Assembly (NCBI RefSeq): GCF_014066305.1
Contig: NW_023501043.1
Coordinates: 1,054,001 to 1,118,000 of the forward strand
Direction of reading: 5' to 3'
Length of the DNA: 64,000 nucleotides
Source of the DNA: Letharia columbiana
Lineage: Eukaryota; Ascomycota; Lecanoromycetes; Lecanorales; Parmeliaceae
The notes beneath the pieces are model-generated. The model was given only the letters and a program-made list of their open reading frames with translations. It had not been told where the DNA came from and did no database searches. Positions 41,885 through 53,292 of this stretch are shown in pieces (the stretch's first letter is position 1; the number at the start of each line of letters is the position of its first letter). Made by a program: the position numbers and the translations under genes.

Positions 41885-42338
41885 GCGTATTCAAAAACGT
41901 CTGGAATGCTTGGCACCGGAGATCTTTTCACACCACACACCCAAATTCGTACTGTAGCATAGAAATCTCTCCGAAAAATCATTTAATAACACTGCTATCG
42001 TTAGTATAGGTCCCAGATGAAAAAGATGAAGTTATACTGAAGTCTTGATATGTTCCTTAGCCTCTTAATCGCTATGCCTCTTTCCCTTAGTACTTCTACT
42101 CAGGCGAAGGCTAAGCATCTTCTTTATTTCTATCAAAAGCCTTCGCAAGTAATTAAGCGTTATTGGTGCGTTTAGAAGATATAGCTGAGATTTGTATAGC
42201 TTCAAAATTGATTAGATGCGACTGTTTGCACTTGATTTGAATGATTTTGCTGTGAGATTTCTATGCTACAGTACGAATTTGGGTGTGTGGTGTGAAAAGA
42301 TCTCCGGTGCCAAGCATTCCAGACGTTTTTGAATACGC
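41885..42338. mobile_element. 454-bp TIR element with about 85-bp near-perfect TIRs
   Basis: GCGTATTCAAAAACGTCTGG at the left recurs inverted at the right end. The match extends through the CACCACACACCCAAATTCGT block to about 41970. It is flanked by TA (41883-41884, 42339-42340), so Tc1/mariner-like target use is likely. No coding capacity. It cuts the LINE fragment that follows. Confidence 0.8.
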
Positions 42339-42342
42339 TAAA

Positions 42343-42571
42343 TAGCGATTAGATCGTAGTCGCACACTTTGGAGTTGCGAAGCAAGTCTGCCATGACCAG
42401 GTCCTTTAATCTATAGCAGTTGTAAGAGAGAATTCTCAGCCTCCTGCGTCTCGGCAATAGGGGAACAAATACGGAGGCTCCCGGGGCACGGAGGCCGAAT
42501 TGCCTCTCAGCGCCGTATGGAGGCGGTGCTGACTCTGCTGCCGTTTGCCTTTCTATTACGCTCGCCCTCAC
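42343..42571 (-). pseudogene. LINE ORF2 fragment (AP-endonuclease start)
   Basis: LRILSYNCYRLKDLVMADLL and then DYDLIAI match the beginning of the endonuclease domain of fungal non-LTR retrotransposons (RILSYN...DIIAIQEPW). The fragment ends where QEPW is expected, at the boundary of the TIR element 41885-42338. The rest of ORF2 is absent. Confidence 0.7.
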
Positions 42572-42991
42572 GGCGGCGGCTGGGGGTCTCTAGGGTTCCG
42601 GGCGCGTTATAAGGAATGTTTCTGCACATGCAGGATTGAAAAGGGCTTAGCGCCGTAGGGGTGAGCTTGGCCAGCTTGGCAGGGTCTAAGCTGAGGGATA
42701 GCTTCAGAGTTGGACTCTCTACATCTCTTTCAACAACTACATTTTATATCGGCTATACAACGACGCTGGCCCTAATGCTCTATAACGACGTTCTTATTAG
42801 GTTGTAATATTCTATCGCGCAGATTACTCCACGATATTACCCTCTTCGAATGGTCTCTCTACTATAAGTTGCCCGAAAACAATGCGCCTTCCGTTTTCAC
42901 TTCCAATTTTCACTTCAGATCTTTGCTCTTCAGTAAATGCTAGACGGACATTATCTATGGCTTCTACATCGATGATGAAGATCTTCCGCCA
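42572..42991. other. Upstream region of the first paralogue
   Basis: No gene recognised. The frame of the next gene is open back to a TAG near 42939 (FYIDDEDLPP precedes the ATG), so the true N-terminus may lie further up. Confidence 0.35.
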
Positions 42992-44671
42992 ATGCCTATA
43001 GAACTAATTCCCTGCCACGTCGAAGCTGTCATTGACGCACACGAAGCAGGTGGGATTGTACACAACGTCTTCCAGCACCTGGAAAATACCCTCCCATCTG
43101 GCTCGCAGCAGCGCCGAACTCGATCCCAAATATGTGATTCAGCTTTTATCGTCGACTTCCTAAGCGAACAGCTTTTATACGCACCTTCAAAAGTATTCGC
43201 CGCGACTGCTTGGCTTCAGGCAAAGGTACGTCACATTACTACCTTACTACGGACTACGCCATCAGTTAACTTACAACTCGTGATTAAGGGTCTCGATATC
43301 TCCTCCGTCTGCCCCGACTCCACACTACAAGCTATCAACGACAGCAACAAGCGTCTGATTGCCTCCGCAAAAGAAGCCAAGAAGGCTTACAAGACTGAAG
43401 ACAGGAAAAGGAACCATCTCGACCGAATTGAGAAGTCGCTTCAGAGACCTCTTGCGGACGTCTTCAATTGCTGGACGCCCGAAGGGCCCTCAGATCATTC
43501 ACAGCTGGCGGTTGGTACGCTTGCCGCTATTGAACGTGCCGTCGCACTCTCCCCACATTTGACACCCGACGAGGTTTCAATCGCTCTCAACACAGCAGTA
43601 AATGGTCCGGGTATCACCACTGACCAGCTGGGTGAGAAGCCTAGTCAGACTCTAATTCTAGCACTCTGCCACCAACTACAGACCACCTCAACTCGTACGC
43701 CCATTGACAGCAACGCGCGAGAAGTCAATCCCCGCCTCCAACGTTTTTTGAGGCAAAAACGTCAGACTTCTTCGTCACCGTGAACCCCAGTAAGCAAGAG
43801 ACAGTGTACTTCCACCCACGACTCGCCCTCCCACGAATCGCCCTCTCCAGAGCGGGGCCGCTACGCGGTAACTACACTATCGGACCGTTCACCCGATCGA
43901 CATCTAACTTGCGGATCATTCGATGAGGACGACGAGAACACAGGTGCGCACGGTCACTGGGATAATGTGACCGGTCTGGGCGAATGCGATAGCCCTTTGG
44001 ATTTGGTCGAGGGCGAGGACCCTGACACTCAATATCCCACACATCGGCTTGTCACCAGTGACTTGGAGAAGGCTCCTAAAGACCGTCACTTTGATCGATT
44101 GGCCGGCTATGAAATGACGACCGGTACCGATGAGTTAATCGCACCTCCGAGCAGCCGTCAGTCTAGCACTGTCCCTTTCGTCTCCTTCCCTGAGACCGAC
44201 GCCACATACGACTCCTCTCCCCAGACAATGTCGGACTGGCAAGGTACATACCATCAGGATCTTGAGAATGACCTTCGCAAAACCATTGACCAATTGAACG
44301 CTATGATCCTGGGGCGTCAAACAGAGCTCCAAAAGGAATGGAAAGCGAATTTGTTAAAAGAGTCCGAGCACCAGACCGCTATCAGAAGGGTTGCCGAGGA
44401 GTTCGAAACTCACCCTCAGTCATCCAACCCGCCATCATTCATCGACGTAAAGAAGCGCAAGGACTGTGCTGATGCACAGGACAGGCGTACTGAAGAATTA
44501 ATACGCGATATAGAGCTAAAGAGGAAGGAGAAACAAAAAGCGCTGGAACTGTACAAGCAACGGAGGATGATATAGGATCAGGGAGCAGAGATTGTAGTAG
44601 GCTTCGAGGCCCTTTTGCAGAAGATATAGGAGCTACAGAGGCTGGAGGAGACCTTGCAAAAAGAAGCGTAG
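42992..44671 (+). pseudogene. Unrecognised family, paralogue 1 (coiled-coil C-terminus)
   Basis: One frame runs from ATG 42992 to 44671, with TGA at 43781 and TAGs at 44573 and 44627, each explained by C-to-T. Parts: an N-terminal segment (ATAWLQAK), a possible in-phase intron at 43226-43288, a helical block (LIASAKEAKKAYKTEDRKRN, DVFNCWTPEG, LAVGTLAAIERAV, LNTAVNGPG), a Ser/Pro-rich linker, and a Lys/Glu-rich coiled coil (RTEELIRDIELKRKEKQKAL). The block aligns by eye with 51676-53292 (TAWLHSK; RIKAKLGCDIGEIFEQW; LAVGTLSTIEEFV; LDLAVNGPL). No known domain is recognised. It sits at the edge of the A+T-rich block. Confidence 0.6.
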
Positions 44672-45362
44672 TACTAGACAGGTTTAGCAATGTGATTTAA
44701 TAAAATAATTTAAAGCGGGAATAGTCTTATAGCTCTACGACTTTACTTAATAAGATAAGAAAGTAAATTACTTTAAAGAATATTATACGTAATTATCTAA
44801 TAAATAAACTTTCGAGAATTTTAAAGGATTATATTTCGAAGAAATCTCTCTTAACTTAAAAATCTATTAACGTAATTAGAGATAATATTTCTTAAATTTA
44901 TAATATAAAAATCTAATTAGATAACTATATATTTAAATTACTATTTTATAATATAATATAGTAATTTAATTTATAAGTAATCGACGACGCTAAGTATTAT
45001 TCTATATAATTAGTCTATTAAATTATTATCTTTTTTATTTTAAATTATTCTTTTAAATTATATTACTAAGTTTATCTACTATCTATAATTAATATATATA
45101 AAAGAATAGAATAGAAATAAGCTTAAAAATCTTGAATTCATATATATAGTTAATTATAAATTCGAAGTTATTAGTAATTATTTTTAATAACTATATTAAA
45201 TCTTTAAATTTATAATTTTTTATATATATTTATTATTACTATATCTTCGAGTATATTAAATCTTACTATTTATAATTCTTCGAGTTATTTTTAAAATTAT
45301 TAGTCTATCTTATTATCTATATATATTAATTTATTATAATAAATATTATATTATAAATATAC
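44672..45362. other. A+T-rich, RIP-like sequence
   Basis: Very high A+T, dominated by TA steps, with few CA/TG. No coding. 45085-45200 resembles a heavily mutated copy of the alpha part of the E repeat (ATATAAAAGAATAGAATAG). Confidence 0.7.
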
Positions 45363-45955
45363 GAGTAAAGGCCTATGAATTAAATTCATAATCATTTTTT
45401 TTTGATCGGGGCTGTCGAGTAAATTTTGGTAAGCGATATTTGGTAAGCGATATCTAAATTCGTTACCTTTAAATATCTATAAGATTAAATTTAGTAATTC
45501 TTTTTTTTCTAAAAGCCCACATTATACTCTATAGTTTAAACCAAAAATTCTAAAATTTTAATAGAAAACAAAAAAGTTATTCTAAAATCAAATAATGTAC
45601 ACCTGTTTTTTGATTAGGGCTGTCGAGCGGATTTTGGTGAGCGGACTTTGGTGAGCGATATTTGAATTCCTTGCGCTTTAATAATTATAAGACGAAATTT
45701 CAAAATTCTTAAAAATTCGGAAAGCGCAGACTGCGCTCCAAAATTTAAAATTTAAAATCTCAAAAAGTTAATAGAAAACAAAAAAGTTATTCTATATGTC
45801 AATAACGTACACCTATTTTTTTGATGGTTGCGGACGCTAATTTGTTTACCCGCGGTGTCTAACCAAAAAGCGTAGACCTGACGAATTGATGATTGGCTGC
45901 ACATACAAATTCAAGGTTTTCTAGTTCAGCCCTACCTTATTCTATTATATATACT
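45363..45955 (-). repeat. Dispersed repeat E, copy 1
   Basis: On the minus strand, an alpha block (TATATAATAGAATAAGRTAG ... TGATGGTTGCGGACGC on the plus strand) is followed by two beta blocks (GGTGTACATTATTTGA ... AATTTAATTCATAGGCCTTT). The same alpha-beta order recurs at 47075, 49408, 53852 and 60526. Confidence 0.7.
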
Positions 45956-47074
45956 GATTTATTACGCTTACTTAGCGATAGATCGATAATAAAATTTATT
46001 ATAATTTCTTTTTAAGGTTCGCTAGATTAAGAAAGTATATTTAACTTACTATAAGAGTAATATCTTTTTATCTTTATTCGCTAATAGATGTTATATATAT
46101 TAATATATAACTTTATATCTATCTTTATAAATTTAAAATTACTACGCTTTTTAATTAGATATCTCGAGTAAATAAATTAGCATTCGTAACTATTAAAATC
46201 TCTTACTCTACTTTTAATCCTTTAGTAACTTTACTATTTTCTATTAAATTTTCTAATTTAAGAATTATAAAATTTAATCTTATAATTATTAAACGATAAG
46301 AAGTTTAAATATTACTTATTAAAGTTCGCTCGATAGCTCTAATCGAAAAAATAAGTATATTATTTAAATTTAAAATAGCTATTTTTAATTTCTATTAAAA
46401 TCTTTCGATTTTTTTTATAAATTATAAAGCGTAACTTATATATTTTAATAGTTTAAAATATTAGAATTTAAGCTTATAATTATCTAAAGATAAAGATTTC
46501 AAATAACGCTTATTAAAGTTCGCTTATTAAATTTACTCGATAGTTCTAATTAAAAAAATAGACTATAAATTTAACTCTTAGATTTAAAACTCGTTTAAAA
46601 TATTTCGCTAGAAGTTATTATAATAAAGTCTTAATAGCTTTTCGCGAATAAAAACCTCTTTAAAGATATATAATATATTCTTATACTTTAATAATCTCTA
46701 GCTATCTATTATTTAAACTTCGATATTTCTCTTTTACTTATTCTATATTACGTTATCGCGTTATTATTAAATATAAATTTATTATTTAAATTATATATTA
46801 TTTTATTAGTTATCGCTATCTAGACGATTAAATATAGAATAAATTATTTATAACTAATAGTCTTAGTAATAGAGTTAAACTACTTTTTAACTATATTATA
46901 ATAATAATAAATAAATATTTCGCTTAAACTCTCTAGATTTTCAAATTAAGATTCTCTAAGTCTTAAAAAATAGATTAAATTTAAATATATCTTTTATATC
47001 GCTATCATTATTAAACTTATAAATATTACTCTTTAAGCGATTACTTCTTTTATTTTATTAATATCTAGAGAGTA
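45956..47074. other. A+T-rich, RIP-like sequence
   Basis: No coding. 46300-46560 contains faint beta-like matches (AAAGTTCGCTCGATAGCTCT), suggesting older E copies. Confidence 0.6.
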
Positions 47075-47243
47075 TTATTAATATATATAATAGAATAAGA
47101 TAGAGCTGAGCTTGAAAACCTTAAATTTGTATGTGCAGCCAATCATAAATTCGGGTCCTGTACGCTTTTTGGCTAGACCGGCTGACTCATCGCGGGTAAA
47201 TAAATTAGCGTCCGCAACCATCAAAATCTCGCCCTCCCGCGCA

Positions 47244-47746
47244 TAGCGATGTGATATTACATGCAAAGCAAATGCTTTACAGTAATTACCGTATGTCAGG
47301 CCTCTAGAGCATTACAGCATGTAATTCGTGAAATGCGCTTAGTAATCCAAATGTAGGCCTTCTGATTGGCCAAATCCATAGTCTTAGCAATATCTTGCGG
47401 AGAAAATTCTTCAAAACCTACCGTTTCTTCATCAATTGACCTCCCACCAAGCATGCCTCCTATCAGAACACATAGCCAAAGAGACCATACGGTCTGGAGG
47501 GCCTTTACCTCCCATGGCTCCTGCACGTACCTCGGATCTGTATAGCCTCATTTCTTGACTCGCAAGAGTACCCTCAGTAGGACTAGATTACACGGAAATG
47601 GTACCTCTCAACAGGTGGATTCCAGGCCAAATTTTAAGTACCTACTAGTGCCCTACTAGCGTGACCGTCAGACCAATTGCTTTGCAGTAATTTCACGTGT
47701 AATTACTGAAAGTGTAATTACTGCAAGGCTTTTGGTCACATCGCTA
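47244..47746. mobile_element. 503-bp hAT-like MITE with 8-bp TSD
   Basis: TIR TAGCGATGTGA / TCACATCGCTA. Flanks are CCCGCGCA on both sides (47236-47243 and 47747-47754), a perfect 8-bp duplication as hAT elements make. It contains sub-terminal GTAATTAC repeats. A 76-codon minus ORF (47296-47526) inside resembles nothing known. Confidence 0.85.
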
Positions 47747-47755
47747 CCCGCGCAG

Positions 47756-47943
47756 CAGGCTGGCTGTCAGAATAAGTGGCAGTCTTGGCGCTTCGAGTTA
47801 TCGACGAGAACTCAACAAGAAGAGGTTTCAAGAAGATTATTTCAATTACAAAGTTGGTACGATTAGTATTACCTATATTCCTACAAGTAAAAGTAAGTTT
47901 ATAAATCCTTTCATTGTTGACTTAGCCTCTGACAGCCAGCCTG
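47756..47943. mobile_element. 188-bp MITE with perfect 16-bp TIRs
   Basis: CAGGCTGGCTGTCAGA at the left, exact inverse TCTGACAGCCAGCCTG at the right, flanked by GCAG on both sides (47752-47755, 47944-47947). The superfamily is unclear. Confidence 0.75.
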
Positions 47944-48239
47944 GCAGTGCGCGCCTCCCTCATCAAAAAAATAGGTGTACATTATTGACACATGGAATAA
48001 CTTTTTTGTTTTCTATTAAAATTTTGAGATTTTTTTTTTAAATTTTGAAGCGCTGTTTGTGCTTTCCGAATTTTTAAGAATTTTGAAATTTAGTCTTATA
48101 ATTATTAAAGCGCAAGGAATTCAAATATCGCTCACCAAATATCGCTTCACCAAAGTTCGCTCATCAAAGATCGCTCACCTACTTACTCGATAGCCCTAAT
48201 CAAAAAAAATGATTATGAATTTAATTCATAGGCCTTTAC

Positions 48240-49316
48240 GGAGGTCGGCACTAAAAGTCCTAAACATGCCAAGACAAGGGTTCAGGTAGGGCTGAGTGCT
48301 TGGCATACTTTCAAATTTCATGAATAGTATTATTATTCTTTATTTTAATAAGTACTAGTACTCTATATAATAGCGACGTAGTATATATATACGAAGTATA
48401 AATATGCGAAGTATATATATAATAGCGATATTAATAGAATATATAATAGTAATAATATTAAAGTATTAATTATAGCGTAAAGAAATAGAGAAAGAGTATA
48501 AAGACTTCTAATATATAAGTCTTATTTATATAATATAATAAATAGAAATCTTCTTATTATTCTCTATTTTAATTATATTTTATTAATATATTTAATACTT
48601 AAAGTATTAATTATAATAATAAAACTCGAATTTAAGTATTTACTAAGTCTTATTAATTATAAATAAAACGTTATATAGAGGTCTGCACCGAAAGTCCTGC
48701 ACATGCGCTAGTGCAGCCCTAACCCTACTTCCGGAAAGCGGCCCTATAGAGGGGAAGCCTAGAAATATCTTCTCACAGCGCACGGATGGGACTTTAGGTA
48801 CTTCTTTTGGCTTGATAGGGGCATTAAGCCCCGAAACCTGGCTAGGGCTAGGTGCGATTCCGAAGAACTCCAGACGCACTGTCCCAGGTAGCCCTTTAGG
48901 TGGGGCGTTATCCGAAGTCTGAGCGCAAGAGTCTTGGCGGGTGCAGGACTTTCGGTGCAGACCTCTATACTACTTAAAAAGATATATTAAGAATTTATAA
49001 TAAAGTTAAAAGATAATAGCTATATTATTAAAATTATAAGCTTATTTAAAAGAGAATTTAGAAGTAAATAGAGTAAATATCGAGATATATTACGAAGATA
49101 ATACGTCTTAAAGATAATAATAAGTATAGAAAAGATCGTAAGAGAGGTAATATATAATTATACGACTTCGTCGAGCGAGCTAATAAGTATATACGTAATT
49201 ATATAAAGTATTATCGTTAAATAAATATAACTATATAGAAAGTGCCAAGAATATTAAGAGTGCCAAGTATTTTAGCGCTGTTCAGGACTTTTAATATCGA
49301 CCTCCGTACTCGTCTA
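48240..49316. mobile_element. 1077-bp TIR element with TAC target duplication, host of MITE M3
   Basis: TIR GGAGGTCGGCACTAAAAGTC / inverse at 49316, flanked by TAC (48237-48239, 49317-49319). The E repeat resumes at 49317. The interior is A+T-rich and RIP-like except for the M3 element at 48676-48967. Its TIR resembles that of M3. Confidence 0.75.
48676..48967 (+). mobile_element. 292-bp MITE M3, well-preserved copy
   Basis: A perfect 27-bp TIR (TAGAGGTCTGCACCGAAAGT...) with TA flanks (48674-48675, 48968-48969). Normal base composition inside A+T-rich surroundings. The 78-codon minus ORF across it is not credible as a gene. Confidence 0.85.
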
Positions 49317-49407
49317 GACTATATAATAATAAAGAATATTCTTCGCTAGAGATATACTTCGTATTCTTATAACTTCTAATTTACTTATATATTATATTAA
49401 TAATAAC

Positions 49408-49870
49408 GAGTAAAGGCGTATAAATTAAATTCATAATCATTTCTTTTAATTAGGGCTGTCGAGAAAATTCGATGAGTGAGACCTAAATACCTGCCCGTAG
49501 GGCCCCCGTACCTGCCGTAGGGCTGTCGCAGATCCCCCGTAGGGCTGCTGCTAACACGATCTTTGGTGAGCGATATTTGAATTCCTTGCCTTTGAAGAAT
49601 CATAAGATCAAATTTTAAAAAAATTTAAGATTTAAAAAGCGCAAATTGCGGTCTATAATTTAAAAGAAAACCCTAAAAATTTCAATAGAAAATAGTAAAG
49701 TTATTAAAGGGTGAAAGATAGGATAAGAGATTTTAATAGTTGCGGACGCTAATTTGTTTACCCGCGGTGTCTAACCAAAATACGTAGACCTAACGAATTT
49801 ATAATTGGCTGCACATATAAATTCAAGGTTTCCAAGCTCAGCCCTATCTTATTCTATTATATATACTGAT
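49408..49870 (-). repeat. Dispersed repeat E, copy 3
   Basis: Beta then alpha in plus-strand order. About 70 bp around 49483-49555 (GGGCCCCCGTACCTGCCGTA ... GCTGCTGCTAACAC) interrupts beta and resembles 16385-16435 inside the TTAA MITE. Confidence 0.65.
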
Positions 49871-50064
49871 AAAGATAAAAATAAAATTTATTAGACTTTT
49901 TATTATTAATAGCTTTTACTATAATATAGATAAAAATCGATTTAATAATTTATTCTTATTCTTATAATTAAGATATCTTAATAATATATTAATAAGTTTA
50001 TCTTATTAGATTTATATATAATAATAAAGTCGAATATTAATAACTTTATTATCTATCTAATTTA

Positions 50065-50355
50065 TAGAGGTCTATACCGAAAGTTCTATACCCGCTAAGA
50101 CTCTTACGCTCAGACTTCGAATAACGCCCTATCTAAAGAGTTACCTAAATAATACGTCTAAAGTTCTTCGAAATCGCACCTAGCCCTAGTCAAGTTTCGG
50201 GGCTTACTGCCTCTATTAAGGCTAAAAGAAGTATCTTAAGTCCTATTATACGCTATAAGAAGATATTTTTAGGCTTCCCCTCTATAGGGTCGCTTTTCGA
50301 AAGTAGAATTAGGGCTATACTAGTATAGGTGTAGGACTTTCGATATAGACCTCTA
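50065..50355 (-). mobile_element. MITE M3, RIP-like mutated inverted copy
   Basis: TAGAGGTCTATACCGAAAGT ... inverse, TA flanks. Inverted homologue of 48676-48967 with many C-to-T and G-to-A changes (GTGCAG to GTATAG). Confidence 0.8.
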
Positions 50356-50357
50356 TA

Positions 50358-51059
50358 ATAACTATTTAAATTAAATAATTCTATAAAGTATTTTAAATTA
50401 TTATAATTCGTTAATACTTTTATAAAATATAAACTTTCTTTTAAATTTAGTAATATTAATATTTAAATATTATTATAATAGCGAGAAGTTTTTAATTATA
50501 AATTTTATAATTTCGCTCTATTACTATTAAGTCTATTATCTTTCTAAAATAAAAGATTATTAAATATTATTACTTATTATTTATCTAAAGTTAAATTAAA
50601 ATACTCGCTAAGATAAATTCTAAGACGTTTATCTTAACTTAAATTAAAATTTTAAAATTAAAGTATTATAAGATAAATATATCTACAAAAATATTATATA
50701 ATTATATAAATATATATTTAATATTCTTAATACTTTCTTTTAATAACTTTATTAGAGATTTAGTAATCTAAGAATAATAATAAATAAATCTTTAATAGAA
50801 GTTTATAAATTTTAAGAAGATCTATATTTTATAATAGATCTTAAACTTTAACTAATCTCGAATTATTTCTATTTATATTTATTTATTAAAACGTTAATAA
50901 TAGATATTATAAACTATAAAGTCTAGGAATTCGACTTTAGTAATAAAGAATTTATATTTCTTTAGATTTATATATAAGTTAAATCTCTTAAATCTTTTAA
51001 GTATTTACTTAATATAATCTAAATATTTTAATTATAAATTAAAATAAATTAAGAAATTT
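50358..51059. other. A+T-rich, RIP-like sequence
   Basis: No coding and no repeats I can align by eye. Confidence 0.6.
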
Positions 51060-51223
51060 ATTAGAACTAGTATAGATGTAATATTAATATAAGTGAGATA
51101 GAATAAGAATAATAAGACTATTAAACTATATAGATGGAAAGGAGGTATAATATAGTAGAAGATGTCTCCGCCAAGGCACTAGGCCATAGGGCTGAGTGGT
51201 GTGTTAAGGGTACGCTCGTAACA
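51060..51223 (-). repeat. Solo LTR of the 56661 element family, half mutated
   Basis: Reverse complement of the 162-bp LTR at 56661/59434. 51168-51223 is nearly unchanged (GCACTAGGCCATAGGGCTGA), whereas 51060-51165 is full of transitions. It marks the edge of the A+T-rich block. Confidence 0.8.
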
Positions 51224-51675
51224 AATGTGCCGACGGAACGGAGAAAATCAATGTCCTAGCCAAGATATGCCGGCACAATGGCGCTAGGATGAGGAGGCTT
51301 AACTTCTTCCAGACGGCAGACACTAAAGAATGATTCGTCCTACGAACTAAGGTATCACTCGTTTCCAGAAGTCTGAAGACTTCACAGTGACCAAAGTCAT
51401 TCCTTCACCGAAGACGAGTCCCTTAGTACCTATACCCTCATCGGCTCGCTCAGATCACGACTGTGCTTCTGGAAGCAAATCACGGCCTCACTTGCTTCTT
51501 TCCAAGTAAGCTGCGACGCTAAAAATACAAAATCTTGACAGTTGACACTGCACCGAATTTCCAGTTTGGCTCTCCCGTCGCTACTTACAGCACTTCGGAA
51601 GCGCGTTCAATATAAGCACTACAACAATATGAAGCAGTATCACACTAGCAGCAGCGAATATCTACGGTAGATGGG
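51224..51675. other. Upstream region of the second paralogue
   Basis: Normal base composition and no gene recognised. It probably includes the promoter of the gene starting at 51676. Confidence 0.4.
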
Positions 51676-53292
51676 ATGGTGGCTGCGCAACAACCTTTAA
51701 AAGCTCCTTCCGTCGACTTCTGCTCACTCGATAGGCTTGAACATCCGGAGCGAAGTATCGCGCAGCCAGAGTATGATCGATTGAATGAGAGATACCATCA
51801 GAACGCCACCCAAGCTATCGAATTTGCTTTGACCAGACTCACGACTCTTCACGAAGAAGACCGTAAGACATCAGGACAGCTCTATGGCACCACCGCGTGG
51901 CTGCACTCAAAGGTTCGTAATCGTGTCATAAGATTGCACTGTCTGAAGCAGTAGCATCGTACTGACTTGTACCGGCGACAGTCCATAGACTTGACCGCCA
52001 AAATCTCCGAACCCTCCACGCTGGACAGTATCAATCTCTGCAATAGACGATTTGTAACATACACCACCGAGGAGCGACAGAGAAGGGCTGTGACACGCAT
52101 TAAAGCGAAACTAGGCTGTGATATCGGCGAGATCTTCGAACAGTGGTCCACAGCGACTATCACAACCCTGGCTGTAGGCACTTTGTCTACCATTGAAGAG
52201 TTTGTACAGTATCTCGAGGGCCAGCCGACGCGCGAAATCAGAGAACAGTTGGATCTCGCCGTTAACGGCCCTCTGCAGGATCGGTACAAAGCATCTACTG
52301 GTCTCCGGGGCACAAAGCCTACTCAGGCAAAGTTGAAAGCCTTCCTCCAGCAGCTCAAAAACAAGGATACCGCCAGCTCGTCGCTCGATGCCAGTGATAC
52401 GCAACCCGCAAATCCTCAACGGCTTCCCCAGCGTACAGCAAAGCATCTTCAAGCAAATTACGCTGAGACTCAACCAAGGAAGAGACGCAAAACTCTCGAC
52501 TCTTATCCTCCCATTGAAAACCCTCGGCCAAGGCAACCAAACCCAAGTGATCACTTTGACGAGGACTCCCCTTCCTTCGAAAACCCACGGTCAAGGCAAC
52601 CGGACCTGAGCCACCACTTTGACGAGGACTCCCCATCCATCGAGAACCCTCGGTCAAGAGAACCAAACCTAAGTGATCACTTTGACAACGACTCCCCTTC
52701 CATCGAAGACACTCGGTCAAGGCAACCGGACCTAAGCGATCAGTCTGACGACGACTCCCTTCTCATTACAACCCCTCGGTTAAGACAACCGAACCTAAGC
52801 GATCACCTTAGCGACGACAGCTTCAATAGTGAATTCAACGGACTACGTGCCACGGTACAAAGAATGGGCTCCAGACGGCTCCGAGCCGAAGTCCCTAGCA
52901 ACGAAACTATGTCGATAGAAGAACACCTACAGCTCGCTCTCACGGCATCTGAGATCAAAGTTCAAGACCTAGAATCTACTCTAAACAACGCCAAGTTGAA
53001 ATACCAGGCAGCCGCCACCGCATGTAGGAGAGCTGACCAACACCTTCGCGAAGCCCTGGATATGTCTCCCACAACAGGGTCACAACTCCCAGGCGACAGT
53101 CTGGAGGGCTTAAAAGTATATTTAAACAAGATCGAAGGCGCGGAGGTCGGGATGGTGCAAATGAGACGCGAAAGTGAAATGCTGGCAAGTGAGTTCCACT
53201 CTGCGCTAGAAGAATACATCGTGGCGCTTAGTGGTTGTGAAGATTGTGGAAAAAGAACGGGGCATATCAAGGAAGCTCTTGCTCTCTGCTGA
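51676..53292 (+). CDS. Unrecognised family, paralogue 2 (intact two-exon gene)
   Basis: Exons 51676-51912 and 51982-53292 are joined over a 69-nt intron (GTTCGT, branch-like ACTGAC, CGACAG); the single in-frame TAG (51952) lies inside it. 515 aa. Residues about 60-80 contain LYGTTAWLHSK. 100-200 is helical (RRAVTRIKAKLGCDIGEIFE, LAVGTLSTIEEFVQYLE, LDLAVNGPLQ). About 240-255 is basic (QPRKRRKTL, a likely nuclear signal). 260-360 holds five about 22-residue acidic repeats (NPRSRQPDLSxHFDEDSPSI). 375-510 is coiled-coil-like (EEHLQLALTASEIKVQDLES). No known domain is recognised. It is the only intact-looking host-type gene inside the A+T-rich half. Confidence 0.65.
52510..52840 (+). repeat. 66-bp coding tandem repeats
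   Basis: Five imperfect units. ACCCTCGGTCAAGRCAACCR with CTAAGYGATCACTTTGACG recurs every 66 bp, in frame. Confidence 0.8.

Larger units (their letters stand above)
47075..48239 (+). repeat. Dispersed repeat E, copy 2, carrying two nested TIR elements
   Basis: Alpha 47075-47243, then two TIR elements (47244-47746 and 47756-47943), then beta 47948-48239. In copy 60526-61131 the same junction (CTCGCCCTCCCGCGC ... GCGCGCCTCCCTCATC) is uninterrupted. Confidence 0.8.

Noticed and set aside
47296..47526. 76-codon minus ORF inside the hAT-like MITE
   Set aside because: No homology recognised, and it lies wholly in a short non-autonomous element.
48643..48879. 78-codon minus ORF across the M3 element
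   Set aside because: It starts in A+T-rich flank and crosses the TIR; composition-driven.
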